DNA from: Prorocentrum cordatum
Lineage: Eukaryota; Sar; Dinophyceae; Prorocentrales; Prorocentraceae
Length of the DNA: 64,000 nt
Assembly (NCBI GenBank): GCA_963575745.1
Contig: CAUYUJ010001412.1
Span: 1-64,000 of the forward strand
Reading direction: 5' to 3'
How positions within the stretch are numbered: position 1 is the stretch's first letter; the number at the start of each line of letters is the position of its first letter. The notes below the pieces were generated by a model. That model saw nothing but the letters and a program-made list of their open reading frames with translations, was not told the DNA's origin and did not search any database. Of this stretch, positions 31,424 to 42,055 are shown piece by piece. Both the position numbers and the translations under genes were made by a program.

Positions 31424-32209
31424 TTAGTAGAACAGATCCGCCTCCAGGGTTCCCGGCCGCGGAAAACCCTCAGTCACGTTCACTTCACTCCTGGGATTGA
31501 CGACTTCCGCTGGTCCCTTCGGCACCGTGATGTTGAACTGGAATGTGCCATTCTTTTCGTGGATGGCTGTTAACTTGCCAGTCGCCTTGTTCATGATGTG
31601 GCTCAGGGACCTCCCGTTAGGGTCCTTGTCGAACACCACTCTGTTTCCAGCGTTTACCATTTCTCTGACCGATCCTAGGACCTTGTTGACCTCTGCTACC
31701 TGAATTGGCATACTGACTGCGTTCCCATGCTCATTTTTACCTGTGATCACGCGTTGACCATAATTCTTTATCGTGGTTCCATTCGCTGCACTGTAGTGTC
31801 GTCCCTGCTTTGACGCGTCCGTATGTTTAATAGGGAAATGAGTGCCAACTTTGGGGGGCCCCACTGTGTTGTAGGCGCCGGAGTCCACGGTGACCACGAT
31901 CGTCTCATGTGTTGTACTTGGCGGTGGCACCGCGTTAATCTCTGGATCACATCCCCGCATCTCAATTAGCCCACTTTCCTTGCATTTCGCCAGCCAACTT
32001 TTTTCCTGCCTCACGCTTTTACTTATTCTTTGATCCCACTGACTAGCATGATGACGGTCCCCGTTGTACTGGTGTTCCTGATAGATTCTTCTCAAGTTTA
32101 CCGCGTTGTCACGCGCCGTCTTCCTTCTGGCGTAATAGGGCAGGTCCCATTTCTCGTTAACCTCCTCGATCGCAGTCTGGTCTAGCGACACGTTCATTGC
32201 TTCCTTCAT
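31424..32209 (-). CDS. Element C aspartic protease
   Basis: Starts ATG at 32209 with ATGA overlap to the gag stop. 261 residues. The catalytic loop TIVVTVDSGAYNTVGP lies near residue 108. It is followed by HYSAANGTTIKNYGQRVITG, the usual copia protease second strand. The end overlaps the integrase frame, which is open upstream of 31322, so expression of the next part may need a frameshift. It would cut the polyprotein. Confidence 0.88.
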   Translation of the reverse strand: MKEAMNVSLDQTAIEEVNEKWDLPYYARRKTARDNAVNLRRIYQEHQYNGDRHHASQWDQRISKSVRQEKSWLAKCKESGLIEMRGCDPEINAVPPPSTTHETIVVTVDSGAYNTVGPPKVGTHFPIKHTDASKQGRHYSAANGTTIKNYGQRVITGKNEHGNAVSMPIQVAEVNKVLGSVREMVNAGNRVVFDKDPNGRSLSHIMNKATGKLTAIHEKNGTFQFNITVPKGPAEVVNPRSEVNVTEGFPRPGTLEADLFY

Positions 32210-34026
32210 CTCGACGCTGAGAACGTGCTGTGGTTGACCAAACGAGGTGGTTTGTTCATGTTCACTACAGGCTTCTCTTGCTCAACTTCATTGGCGGTCT
32301 TCTTGGAGCCCGGACAGTTAATGGCAATATGCCCTTTTCCGCCACACTTGTAACATTCACGTTCACTGTGCGGGGTAAATTTCCCTTGGCTTCCGTAGCT
32401 TCCTCCCCACGAGCTACTTCCTTTACCCCCTTGTTTGCCTCCGATCTTACCTTTCACATAGGACCCGTAAGTGGCTCGGTAACCTTTGCCTTTTCCGCCC
32501 TTGCCACCTTTACCTCCTTTGGTGAACTGCTTGGGTCTCGTGCAGTTCCTGGCTAAATGGCCCATGCCTCCACAATTGTAACACCTGGGGCCCGTTCCTT
32601 TACCCTTACCTTTGTTCACGGCGTCTATTTCTTCATATTCTCCACCGTCACTTTCATGGGCCCAGGGCCCGTGATTCCACGATCCATCCTCTGACCACCA
32701 GTTTCCATCTTCGTCGACCCATCCTGTTTGGCCCCAAACGTTTTCGGACCCTTGACTCATCTCGTTGATATTCCCAATGTCCATTGCATCCTTATTTTTT
32801 GTATCTGAGTCAAGTTTCTTTTTACGCGCCCAGTCTTCGCACTTTGAGTATAATTTCTGAAATGAGTCAATGTTAAGCGCGTCAGGCGTTCGCCAACATG
32901 CCTGCTGCCATTCGTCAAGCCAATCGTTCGCGTGCACCATTATGGCCCTGAGCGCGGTGACTTTGAAAGGAAGAGGCAGCGAGTAATCTTTGCCATATTT
33001 CTCAAGATTTTCTGCCAAAGCGCTCCATTCCTCAAGTCTGGTAACGGTGTCGGTGATCTTCTTGGGCGGTTCAGGATTCATGGCACGCGTCATTTCTGAT
33101 GATAAGGTCGCACCGGTTACTGCCGAGTACCATTTGTAAACCTTTTGCCAAGCCATGATTCCATCTCCATCCATCAGTCCCTTTAATTTTCCTCTGACCT
33201 CCGCACCTTCAAGTTTCTCGTTCAGAATGTACCATAAGTCTTCTTCCATTTGAGTCTTGTCTCCTTCGGTAAACTCATAATCGCCTTTGTTGTCGTCCTC
33301 GGCTTGTTTGGCTTGACTTGCCTTCAGGTGCTCGCTTGCAGTTAATCGACCGTTCATTATGCGTATGATGTCATCATCGTCCTCTTCTGGCACAACTCCG
33401 TCAAGCGTCTCCAGCTTCTTGTTTAGCATTTTCAGTGCCGGTCGGTAACTCGGCTTCACTTGGGCTAGTGCGTTCAAGAATTTGTCGTTCCAGTCTCTGA
33501 ACTTCGCTCTTTCCCCACTGAAGTTCTTTAGCGCCTGTAATGCTTTATATTCGCTTATCGGTTTACTGCTCCCGTGCTTGTTTCCGCTTCCTCCTTTGAT
33601 TGCTTCCGAGGTCTGACCGAACCTTTCGATTAACTTTTCTTGTGCTTCACTGTTAGTCTCCAACTCGGTGACTCTTTCCACCAGTCTGCGAGCATCCCTT
33701 TCGAGCGCAGCGTTTCTCTTCGTGATCGCTAACAGCATACTGTTGGTCTTGTGGGCACTTTGTAACATTTGGAATGCTTCGGCGTTCGATACTTCCCTTC
33801 GGTCCTGTGCTACTCGCTCGTTAATGAACGTTGCGAGTCCAAAGTGGTTCGCGAGTAGCGCCGTTTGAACGTAACTGAAGTCTCCGTTCACGTATGCTTG
33901 CTCGCACAGATCGTTGAATCGATTCGGATCCATGTTGACCCATGCATCTCTGTCTGCCGGTACATTGAGATTAACTGGCGGGTCGCCCTGTCCAGGTCTG
34001 GCCGCAGCTGCCGCTGCCGCTGCCAT
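32206..34026 (-). CDS. Element C Gag
   Basis: 606 residues from ATG at 34026, only 21 bp inside the 5' LTR, so the primer-binding site makes up most of the leader. After an Ala run, the N-terminal half is helical with a coiled-coil stretch around residues 100-160. The middle has FSGERAKFRDWNDKFLNAL, typical of copia Gag. The C-terminal part carries two CCHC zinc knuckles, CYNCGGMGHLARNC near 485 and CYKCGGKGHIAINC near 560, separated by a Gly/Lys-rich spacer. It packages element RNA. Confidence 0.93.
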   Translation of the reverse strand: MAAAAAAAARPGQGDPPVNLNVPADRDAWVNMDPNRFNDLCEQAYVNGDFSYVQTALLANHFGLATFINERVAQDRREVSNAEAFQMLQSAHKTNSMLLAITKRNAALERDARRLVERVTELETNSEAQEKLIERFGQTSEAIKGGSGNKHGSSKPISEYKALQALKNFSGERAKFRDWNDKFLNALAQVKPSYRPALKMLNKKLETLDGVVPEEDDDDIIRIMNGRLTASEHLKASQAKQAEDDNKGDYEFTEGDKTQMEEDLWYILNEKLEGAEVRGKLKGLMDGDGIMAWQKVYKWYSAVTGATLSSEMTRAMNPEPPKKITDTVTRLEEWSALAENLEKYGKDYSLPLPFKVTALRAIMVHANDWLDEWQQACWRTPDALNIDSFQKLYSKCEDWARKKKLDSDTKNKDAMDIGNINEMSQGSENVWGQTGWVDEDGNWWSEDGSWNHGPWAHESDGGEYEEIDAVNKGKGKGTGPRCYNCGGMGHLARNCTRPKQFTKGGKGGKGGKGKGYRATYGSYVKGKIGGKQGGKGSSSWGGSYGSQGKFTPHSERECYKCGGKGHIAINCPGSKKTANEVEQEKPVVNMNKPPRLVNHSTFSASR

Positions 34027-34034
34027 GGCAACCG

Positions 34035-34047
34035 CGCTCCGCTACCA
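34035..34047 (-). promoter_or_regulatory. Element C primer-binding site
   Basis: On the minus strand TGGTAGCGGAGCG directly follows the LTR end. It is complementary to a tRNA 3' end of the initiator-Met type (ending CGCTACCA with one variant base), the usual copia primer. Confidence 0.8.
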
Positions 34048-34222
34048 TGCAAAACCCCGAGGAGGGTTCTGCACGGGAGCTTGGCGACAATGATAACGAT
34101 AGGTCACCTTTGTACTCCCGAACGGCACAACTGGTCGATGTGGATTCGACCGTTAAACACTTGAGCCAAAGGCAGCGGGGTTACTATTCCTCCCCTGTCA
34201 CACGCATGCTTGCATGTTAACA
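34048..34222 (-). repeat. Element C 5' LTR
   Basis: 175 bp, TG...CA, followed on the plus strand by CCTCC, the target duplication. The spliced-leader-like word lies at 34160-34178. Confidence 0.92.
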
Positions 34223-34274
34223 CCTCCTCCTCCTCCTCCTCCTCCTCCTCCTCCTCCTCCTCCTCCTCCTCCTC
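34223..34274. repeat. (CCT)n microsatellite, right of element C
   Basis: Pure CCT triplets continuing the array at 23201-23464 that element C interrupted. A short CA run follows. Confidence 0.9.
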
Positions 34275-34429
34275 TCACACACACACACTTCCTCTGCCTA
34301 CCCTGCCACGTTGTCCTTTACTTCCTCCTCCTGTGATTACACATTCCGTCGCCATCGACGGCCAAAACCTTCAGGGTCGGCGGCCCCGGCCGTAAGGCCT
34401 TCACACTATATTGGGGGCCTTTTGGACCC

Positions 34430-34985
34430 TTTTGTAACTCTTGGGCAGTTTTTGGGCCAGCCCAGTCCCTACACACAAGCCGCCCAGACCCCATACCGCC
34501 TCTTCGGGCACGCTTGGTTGGAGCCCTCTTTAAGCTCTGTTGGGGCCGGCTGGTGGCCTCGTGGGCCGTCTTGGGGCCCTCTTGGGCCGTCTTGGGGCCG
34601 TCTTGGGCCATTTTCGGCCCCTGTGCCTCTGGGGCTGTCTTGGGACGATCTTTGGGGCCTCTTGGGCCGTCTTGGGCCCCCTTTGGGGCGCTTCTGGGGC
34701 CGTCATGGGACGATCTTTGGGGCCTCTTGGGCCGTCTGGGGCCCTTCTGGGACTGAAAAAGGGAGAACCCGAAAACCATGCAAAAACAATAAGGAAATCG
34801 ATGTGTTTGGCCTCCTGAGGCCCTCTCGGGGGCCCGCTTGACGGCCTCTGGAGCCGTCTCGAGACAGTCTTGGATTGTCTGGAGACCATCTAAAGCTCTC
34901 TTGGGGCCGTCTTGGGGCCCTCTGAAGCAGTTTTGGCACCCTCCCAGGCTGTCCTGGGGCCCTCTGGCCGGTTCACCCGAAGACA
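34430..34985. repeat. Degenerate GGGGCCGTCTTGGG minisatellite
   Basis: Irregular repeats of words such as CTTGGGGCCGTCTTGGGCC over about 550 bp. All frames stay open and encode GPKTAQE-like repeats on the minus strand. I recall the same repeat in many dinoflagellate predicted proteins and treat it as a dispersed repeat, not a gene. The rest of 34275-35224 holds nothing else I recognise. Confidence 0.7.
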
Positions 34986-35224
34986 CGGGCCATGGGAGCC
35001 GCCCGGGAGCGGCTCCACTCGAAAAAATACTAGCGAAACGGGCCATTACATCCATTCGACCCCGCCTCGCCCTCCTCTGCACTCCTCCCTAAAGGGCTTC
35101 GCCCCGACTCAACGTCCATCACTCGTGCCTCGCTCTTGCCGTCACCTGGCAGATTAATCAGTGATACCTGCTACGTCCTTCCTCCCTCCCACTCTCCTCC
35201 CGCCCACGCTCCTCCCGCCCTGTC

Positions 35225-36753
35225 CTGGCGAGTCTGGATGGTGCCGAGCACGAGCTCGGCGTTGATGAGGTCGGGCAGGGCGCTGAGGAGCTGGGACTCG
35301 ATGGGCAGCTGCGCGCAGTTCAGCGACAGGTAGTACTGCAGCTCGCTGTGCTGAAAGGCCAGGGGGGGCAACGAGATCGGGAGAGGCATTTGTGTGGGGG
35401 GTCGGTCCCTTTGCGCGAGGAGCCTCAGCCCGCGGCGCGAGGAGCGAAGTCAGAGCGAGCATGTTCTCCCGAGCTCGAGCAAAATCCTGGAGAAGATGAA
35501 ATGGCACATGGGGGCAATTGAGCCTCGACGTTCCGCGCCTCACATGCCTTGACTGGCGACGCTCTGGCTTGGCCTGTGATCGCGGGAGAAGGGGGATCGA
35601 AGATATCGTGTCGGTCCCCAACAGCGCACCATACCAGGACGCCACTGAAGCAAGTTCTTACGAGATGGCAATCGCTTGATGGCATCTCTACGGCATCAAC
35701 GCAAATCAACGAAGCACCAACACGAACACTTCGTCATCAACACGTTGTGAAGACGGCCTCTTACAAGAACGGATGAATGATAGGGTGGCCGCGCGCACGC
35801 GAAAGATTCTCCGGGACCACCCGTCCAAAATCTTCCGCCCAATACCCCTCGCCCGCTAGACCCATCGCCTGGGGTCCATCAACCCTGGACCACACACACA
35901 ACTCCAAACCAGAAACTCTCGCCCAGGACCCCCCTCCCAGCACCCTCGACCAGGACCCCTCGCCCAGAAACTCTCGCCCACCATCCCTCGTACGGCGCGG
36001 AGCCAACTCCACACACAACGCAAGTGGGGGCCAAGACAGACCCCCACTCTCGAACCAATTCGCACGCAGCTTCGGATCAACGCCACCATATGCCATAAAT
36101 CGGCACAATACTAGTAGCTCAGAGCTTCTCTGTGCTGACACCGACAATCGAAACACTCTACCGTCTATCTACTCTCGCAAAATGAGGTTTTCTCATGGGC
36201 CAAACCTCCGACTGGCCTGCGACAAAATGGCTGCAAAACGCCGCATGCCTTTACCTACGGGTGAGACCGGCTTGGGACGGAAAAAGCAACGGGAGAGGCC
36301 AACAACATTCACAAACGTCCCAACCGAATTCACAAGAAGCGGAGACGGGAGAACGACACGGCAAGGCAGCGGGGACGCAAGGACTGGGGAAAACTGAGGA
36401 GCTCAGAGGCCAAGGGGCCACGCAATGACCACAGGTGCTCCAGAGAAGGGAGCCTTTGTAGGCCTGTCGAGATCGGCCATCTGTGGAGCTGGCAGGCCGA
36501 TTGCTGCACGAACACGCCACGAGACGCCCCTGGTCTGGCACATTCGCGAGCAAGCCAACATCAATGAGGTGTGGCGGACCACGACTCGTGCAAAATAATT
36601 AGCCCCGAACAGCGCTCAACGCCTTACTGACCGCCTGAACAGTTCCTCCCACAGAAGACCAGTGAAGAGCTGGGGCGCCTGAGTAATCACAATACCGTGG
36701 CCCGTCTTGTCGTACTGCGGACGACCCGCGCGGCCCACCATCTGCATCATATC
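35225..36753 (-). CDS. BRR2: Two exons of the spliceosomal helicase Brr2 (SNRNP200 orthologue)
   Basis: Exon 36753-36679 encodes [18 protein letters not shown] then GIVITQ: helicase motif VI of Ski2-like helicases. Exon 35350-35225 encodes [35 protein letters not shown], the winged-helix start that follows motif VI. Joined, the reading [16 protein letters not shown] matches the N-terminal cassette of Brr2, the U5 snRNP helicase that unwinds U4/U6, better than ASCC3. The intron (36678-35351, 1328 bp) starts GC after CAG and ends TTTCAG, a donor type known in dinoflagellates. No other exon was found in the window. Either the gene has very long, transposon-filled introns or this is a fragment. 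Confidence 0.75.
35840..35990. repeat. Degenerate TCGCCCAGGACCCC tandem repeat in the intron
   Basis: About five imperfect copies of CTCGCCCAGGACCCC/AACTCTCGCCC-type words. Noncoding, inside the Brr2 intron. Confidence 0.55.
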
Positions 36754-37543
36754 CTTCCCTTCGCCACATAATGCAGGACGGGCAACTGGCACGGTATCAT
36801 CGATTGGCGCAGTAGCACTGCACACGCTTACAACAAGCATCGGTAAAAGCGTGCATACGCACACACACAAACACACGCACGCACATTGTGCTCTTCTCTG
36901 GCGAAGTGGCGGCACTGTCGCAGCTGCATGACGGGGGCACGATCAACCATGACGAACTGCACCCAACACAACATCCCAACATTGTGAATGATGGGAACAC
37001 GATGGCCCGTTTGCAGGCGCAAAACAAACATACACATACACACGATTGGTTCCCTCCAGTAGCGGGCGACAGCACCACAGCGAGTGCTAGACCCAGGTGC
37101 ACTTAGCTCAATTACCACCTGACGATGCAAATGTCGGGTCTGGAAGAAAACAAGCACACGCAAAAACGCGAACGCGTGGATGCACGGGGGCATTGCGAGG
37201 TAGGTCATGCAGGTGCCGAAACGCGCGGATACAACTGGCGCGAAATTCAGGAGTAGTGAAAAGTGCAGGTGAAAAGTTCCTAGGGATGCGACGCGAAGGC
37301 GGACGTTGCAGGCCATTGAGGTGTAGAACATGGCAGGAACAGGAGGAAGAGGAGCAACCAGCCTGGAAACGCTTCCACGCAATCCGCGCACAGGCGCGAT
37401 GCGGCACTATGTTGGCAGTCAGCAGTACACGCGGAGGGGGCACACAGAGTAGGTAAATGCGGCCAGAAGCCAAGCTGTAAATGGCGACGCCGCTCGTGCG
37501 TTAAAAACACGAGGGCTAGGTGAAAGCGCTCGGCAAGGCGTAC

Positions 37544-37980
<437 letters not shown>

Positions 37981-38264
37981 ACCGCGCGCACAGAAGACAT
38001 GCGTAAACGTACATGGCGCACGCGCGCTCACGTTCGCATGTTCACACGCGCAACTGCCCACCAAGCCAGGTACAACCAGCGCTGTGAACAGGAAATCGGC
38101 ACTGATTGTATACATTTGCGCTGGAGCAACAGTAAAGAAGTGAGCGCAGACTCGCTGGCTGGGCAACTATGGACTCTAGCTATGCGCATGGACTGGGGGT
38201 GGCGCGCCTCACTCCTTCTGTCCTGCGCCAAAACGCAACTGACACCCCCCCCGCTAATAAACTC

Positions 38265-38432
38265 CCGGACTCCACTGACAAGCCCTGCGGGCACCCCCAA
38301 ACGCGCGCCAGGCGCCCACTTACAACCCCCTGGCGCCCACTGACAAGTCCCCCAGGCGCCTCTGACAACCCCCCGGGGCGCTAGTGACAAGCCCCACTGG
38401 GCACCGATGACCAATCCGTCTGGGCGCCACCG
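38265..38432. repeat. Degenerate tandem repeat with CTGACAAGCCCC and GGGCGCC words
   Basis: About six imperfect units of roughly 25-30 bp, each with a (C/A)TGACAA word followed by a C-run and GGCGC. Noncoding. Confidence 0.6.
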
Positions 38433-40941
38433 AAGTGCGGAGGGGGGTGTCAAGGTGCAGCAGAGGGAGATGGAGGAGGGGAGGGAAAGGGGGTCGGGGG
38501 GACGAAGATACGGAGGAAGAGAAGGAGCAAGAGAAAAAGGAAGGACAATAAAAAATGGGAGACGACAAAAGGAAGTAAAACGCCCCGTAGGTCAGTTGCG
38601 AAACGCGCAACTTGAGCGAATTGCGACCCCCGCAAGCGCAAGAAGAGATTTAACGATGCTGATAATGATGAAAAATGACGGCGTCGAACATGAAGGCGCG
38701 GGGGCAATCCGTAGTCTATAGCGGTTTCGGCCCGACCCGCCGAGCTGGGGGGCAATACCTCTGCCGGCACCGTTGCCCAAGCGGCGCCCGCGGGACAGCT
38801 CGCGCCAGCGCGCAGCAGCACCAGCGCACTAGCGCAGCTACAGCTCAGTTCGCACTGGCGCGAAACAGCAGTAACACAGCGGACGCGGCGGCGACGACTA
38901 CAGCAGCGGCAGCGCCGGTAGCTCCAGTAAGTCTACCGGCAACACTAGCAGGGCAGCAGCACCACCAACTGCAATGGCGCCAACAGCATCCAGCAGCAGC
39001 AACACCAGGCCCATGACCATGGAAGTGCTGACCGAGAGAGAGCACTGCCTCCTCAAAGCGCTGCGGCGCGAAGCCAAGACGCAGAAAAGTGGAGGACGCG
39101 GTCGTCGTGGCGGTGGTCGGGGCGGTCGTCGCCCCCCCCCCCCCCTGCGCCTTTCACCCTGTCCTATCTCTTCCTCCGCCTCCAGCTCCCGTGGCCCCAA
39201 AGGAGCCCTCGAAGTCCAAGAGGATTCCCAAGTTGCCGCCCGAGATGACCAAGCTCCAAAGATGCCTCCAAGATACTCCCAGCGGGCCGAAGACGGCACG
39301 AAGGCCCGCGGGCCTCAGGACCTCCTGGAAAGGTGGGGGTCGGCGGAAATCGCGGAAAACGCGGCGAATGTCGCGGAAATCGGAGTCGCCGCAGGCAGGT
39401 ATAATACGCGTTGTTCGATGGCTTTCAGGACCGCGATGATCCTCAGCGGCAGGGCCCAGCCCGACGACTATACAGGCAACGCGAAACGCGAGGCAAAGGG
39501 AGGTCCAGTCACGAGCTCAGCGGGCTGATCATTTTCATCTCCGCCGGCCGATCACTACCATTGAATGTTACCCGCCCGCTGCAGTGCCTCGCGGGCCTTC
39601 TCGAGCTCCCCGAGCTTTTTCGGCAAGTCGGGGCCGTCGCGCACTGCCGCGCGCACTAGGCGGCGCGGCGATAGCCGGGCAGGGCGGTGCTCTGCGGGTA
39701 GCTGCCCGACGCGAGCACGACGTCAAGGTTGCGATAAGACATGACCTTCGATTCCGACTCGTCGTCCTCGACGTCGTTTCATAGCTTTTTGCGTGGATGA
39801 TCGCTACCCAGGCAATATATCCCGATATGGTCCCCTGATTTTCCGAAGATAGGTTTCGGGGGGAATGTTCATGGGGGCTTTGACAAGGCCATGGCTTGGA
39901 AGGTAGATTCCGCCAAGCGGATAAGAGAGATGCGCGGTAGAGCGGAGGCCGGCCGGCCGACGACAGGACGGCGATGAGGGGGCGACACTCGGCGCTCGCG
40001 CGCGGCAGCACGCCCCATTATCCCTGATCTCTCGAATCAGCATGGCTGCAGATGTCCAATCAGCGCGCGAAGAGTAGCAGCAACGGCGGTCAGACGGGGG
40101 TGCGGAGAGGAGCGCATTACCCCCCCCCCCCGCGGCGGGGTGAGTAGGCTTGCGTCGACCTACACCCACTCGGCCCGTAATCCTCGGGAGCCAAGCCCAA
40201 AATAACATATTTTACAGCTCAGCCGAGGCGCCGAGGGGCGATAGGCCGAAGCAGCCCGACGCATCCTGCCCAGCTACATCCGCGCATCAGTTCAGCTCTT
40301 GAAGCTATTTTCCGCCGGTCCTCTCGCGCATCGCGCCGGCGAGGCCGAGCGGCGTTGGCCTGCTGACGGCTCAGTCGTGCCAGATCATCTGCGCATGTTC
40401 ATTTCCAACATCTATCGTGATGCCGTCGCCGATGGTTCCAGTCGCGATCCGACTGCCAACTCCACTGGGACTGACCGCAAGGGCATTGTCCGCGGTGGTC
40501 TCTGCCTTTTCCCGTGCCCTTGCCAGGTGCCCTTGTCCTCGTTCTGCCCCATGATCTCCCGCAGGCACTGCTCCGAGCCCAGATGTCCAAGCTGGGCGGC
40601 GAGACCTGCATTCTTGACCCTTGGAGGCAACCTTGGGCTCGTTCATGGAGAGTTGGTTGTACTTCAGCAGGTCGAACCGCATCCATGTTTCAATTCCCAG
40701 CCATCGACCAGTGGCGGCTGACGTGGACCCAGTGACCACTGATGCGGCCGCAGTCGTCCCTGTCGGCGTAGTCCCGCGAGTTCCAGCCGCCTCTGTCGCT
40801 GGCCAATTCCACTCGCCCCTTTTCCGAGGAAGGCGCCGCCGACTTGGCGCCCCTCGGGGGCTCGGCGACAGCCCCATCTGAGCGGGCGGGCGCCGTGCCG
40901 CACGGGCGCGCGAGCTGTCGCGCGCGCGCCCTCGCCCTTAC

Positions 40942-41292
40942 CTAGATCATCAAGCGATTTCGGCGCCGCGGGCCCTCGCGCCATTCGACCCCAGGAGCGG
41001 CGGAGCCACCGGGGGCCTCAGCGTCGGCCCCCGAAGCGGCAGGGCCGCTGGAGGCACTAGCGTCGGCCCCCGATGCGGCAGAGCCGCCGGGGGCCTCGGC
41101 GTCGGCCCCCGAAGCGGCAGAGCCGCCAGGGGCCTTGGCGGGAGGATCGGCTGAGCCGGCGGCCGCCGCGCCCCTTTCTATGATCCATGTAAATCCGATG
41201 GCCGCGGCGACGACGAAATCGCCAAAACGACCCGTAGCCATGCGAATTCTCGCCATTGGGTTGGCGGTGCCACCCGAGACGATAAACGCCAT
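40942..41292 (-). CDS. Possible Gly/Ala-rich protein with tandem repeats
   Basis: A 116-residue frame. It has one hydrophobic stretch (FGDFVVAAAIGFTWII, residues about 24-39) that could span a membrane, then three to four copies of GADAEAPGGSAAS-type repeats made by a 39-bp minisatellite. The frame is probably kept open by the repeat, so coding status is doubtful. No family recognised. Confidence 0.2.
   Translation of the reverse strand: MAFIVSGGTANPMARIRMATGRFGDFVVAAAIGFTWIIERGAAAAGSADPPAKAPGGSAASGADAEAPGGSAASGADASASSGPAASGADAEAPGGSAAPGVEWREGPRRRNRLMI
40990..41131. repeat. 39-bp minisatellite, about 3.7 copies
   Basis: Exact units start at 41015, 41054 and 41093, with a partial unit before. 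Each contains GCGTCGGCCCCCGAAGCGGC or a one-base variant. Confidence 0.85.
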
Positions 41293-41368
41293 GGCGTGCT
41301 GGATCTCGCCACAGAAGCATCAAACCTCGTGGCGGACCTAGGCCTTCCGTCCACTCCCCCAACAAATC

Positions 41369-41752
41369 TTACGATTGAGTCGCCGACCTGATGCGGCAGT
41401 CGGACGTGTAAGCATCTGCCCGCCTCTGGTCTGTGTCAAAGCCCCCAACCTTCACAGGGCGGTTCACGTCTTGGCCGGGGAAAACGACATGTAGACCCTC
41501 TATCATGAAGGAGGAGATGATCTGTCGGACGACCAAGAAAACTCTGTCCCATCGCTGATGCATCGACATGCTCTCGTAGGGCTGCCCCCACATTTCAGCA
41601 ACCAAATCAGCCAGCTTCGGGGCGGCCTCGTGGGCCACCTCCCCATTCAGCCTCCTGTCTTCGCTCGATGGGGCCACATGTCCCAGAAGATATTGGGCAG
41701 CGACGTCGTGGGCGTCTGGTTTGCAAGTGAGCGCATTCTCCTGGCCACCCAC
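41369..41752 (-). CDS. Unknown ORF at the left flank of element 2, 127 aa
   Basis: An intact frame with ordinary residue composition (EMWGQPYESMSMHQRWDRVF, IISSFMIEGLHVVFPGQD), unlike the low-complexity frames around it. It lies about 75 bp left of the element 2 target duplication. It may be a host exon or a fragment of another mobile element. No motif recognised. Confidence 0.35.
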   Translation of the reverse strand: MGGQENALTCKPDAHDVAAQYLLGHVAPSSEDRRLNGEVAHEAAPKLADLVAEMWGQPYESMSMHQRWDRVFLVVRQIISSFMIEGLHVVFPGQDVNRPVKVGGFDTDQRRADAYTSDCRIRSATQS

Positions 41753-41826
41753 CTGTATAATCCGATGAGTCGCGCAACCGAGCTGAACCCTCAGCGGATT
41801 AGCCCCCCTGCCCCACTGGGGGCGAG

Positions 41827-41834
41827 GTCAAGCC
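41827..41834. repeat. Left target-site duplication of element 2
   Basis: GTCAAGCC directly before the left inverted repeat. The same eight bases in direct orientation follow the right inverted repeat at 62244-62251. Confidence 0.82.
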
Positions 41835-42055
41835 TTGTGAAGTTCCTGGTTTAATACAGGGCTGGTTTTACAAAAGAAGTCGCCATATGGTCGCCCATGT
41901 GGTCGCCAACATGGTCGCCAAAAATCAAAATTGTAACCCATGTGGTCGCCAAAATGGTCACCACAAAACAAACTACTAGTTCATATGCTCGCCGAAAAGG
42001 TCGCCACCAAATGGGTTACCATCGGGTATGTTCACCAAGATGGCCGCCAACAACG
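41835..42055. repeat. Left inverted terminal region of element 2
   Basis: After the 40-bp outer part (ending GGTTTTACAAAAG) come repeated ATGGTCGCC and GTGGTCGCC words. Near them are TGTAACCCATGTGGTCGCC and AAATGGTCACC, all mirrored at the right end. The following 42056-43138 shows no gene I can support. Confidence 0.85.

Larger units (their letters stand above)
23465..34222 (-). mobile_element. Element C: near-complete Ty1/copia retrotransposon
   Basis: Two direct 175-bp LTRs (23465-23639 and 34048-34222) read TG...CA and are flanked by the 5-bp duplication CCTCC. I count about seven differences between the LTRs, roughly 96% identity. A tRNA-Met-type primer-binding site adjoins the 5' (right) LTR and a purine tract adjoins the 3' (left) LTR. 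Between them on the minus strand lie gag, protease, integrase plus methyltransferase-like domain, reverse transcriptase, RNase H and an extra 861-aa ORF. There are no internal stops apart from frame changes at ORF joints, so it is recent. Confidence 0.93.

Noticed and set aside
35225-36753. ASCC3 or HFM1 instead of Brr2
   Set aside because: The [21 protein letters not shown] order without gaps after the motif VI exon fits Brr2's first cassette best as I remember it. A search would settle it.
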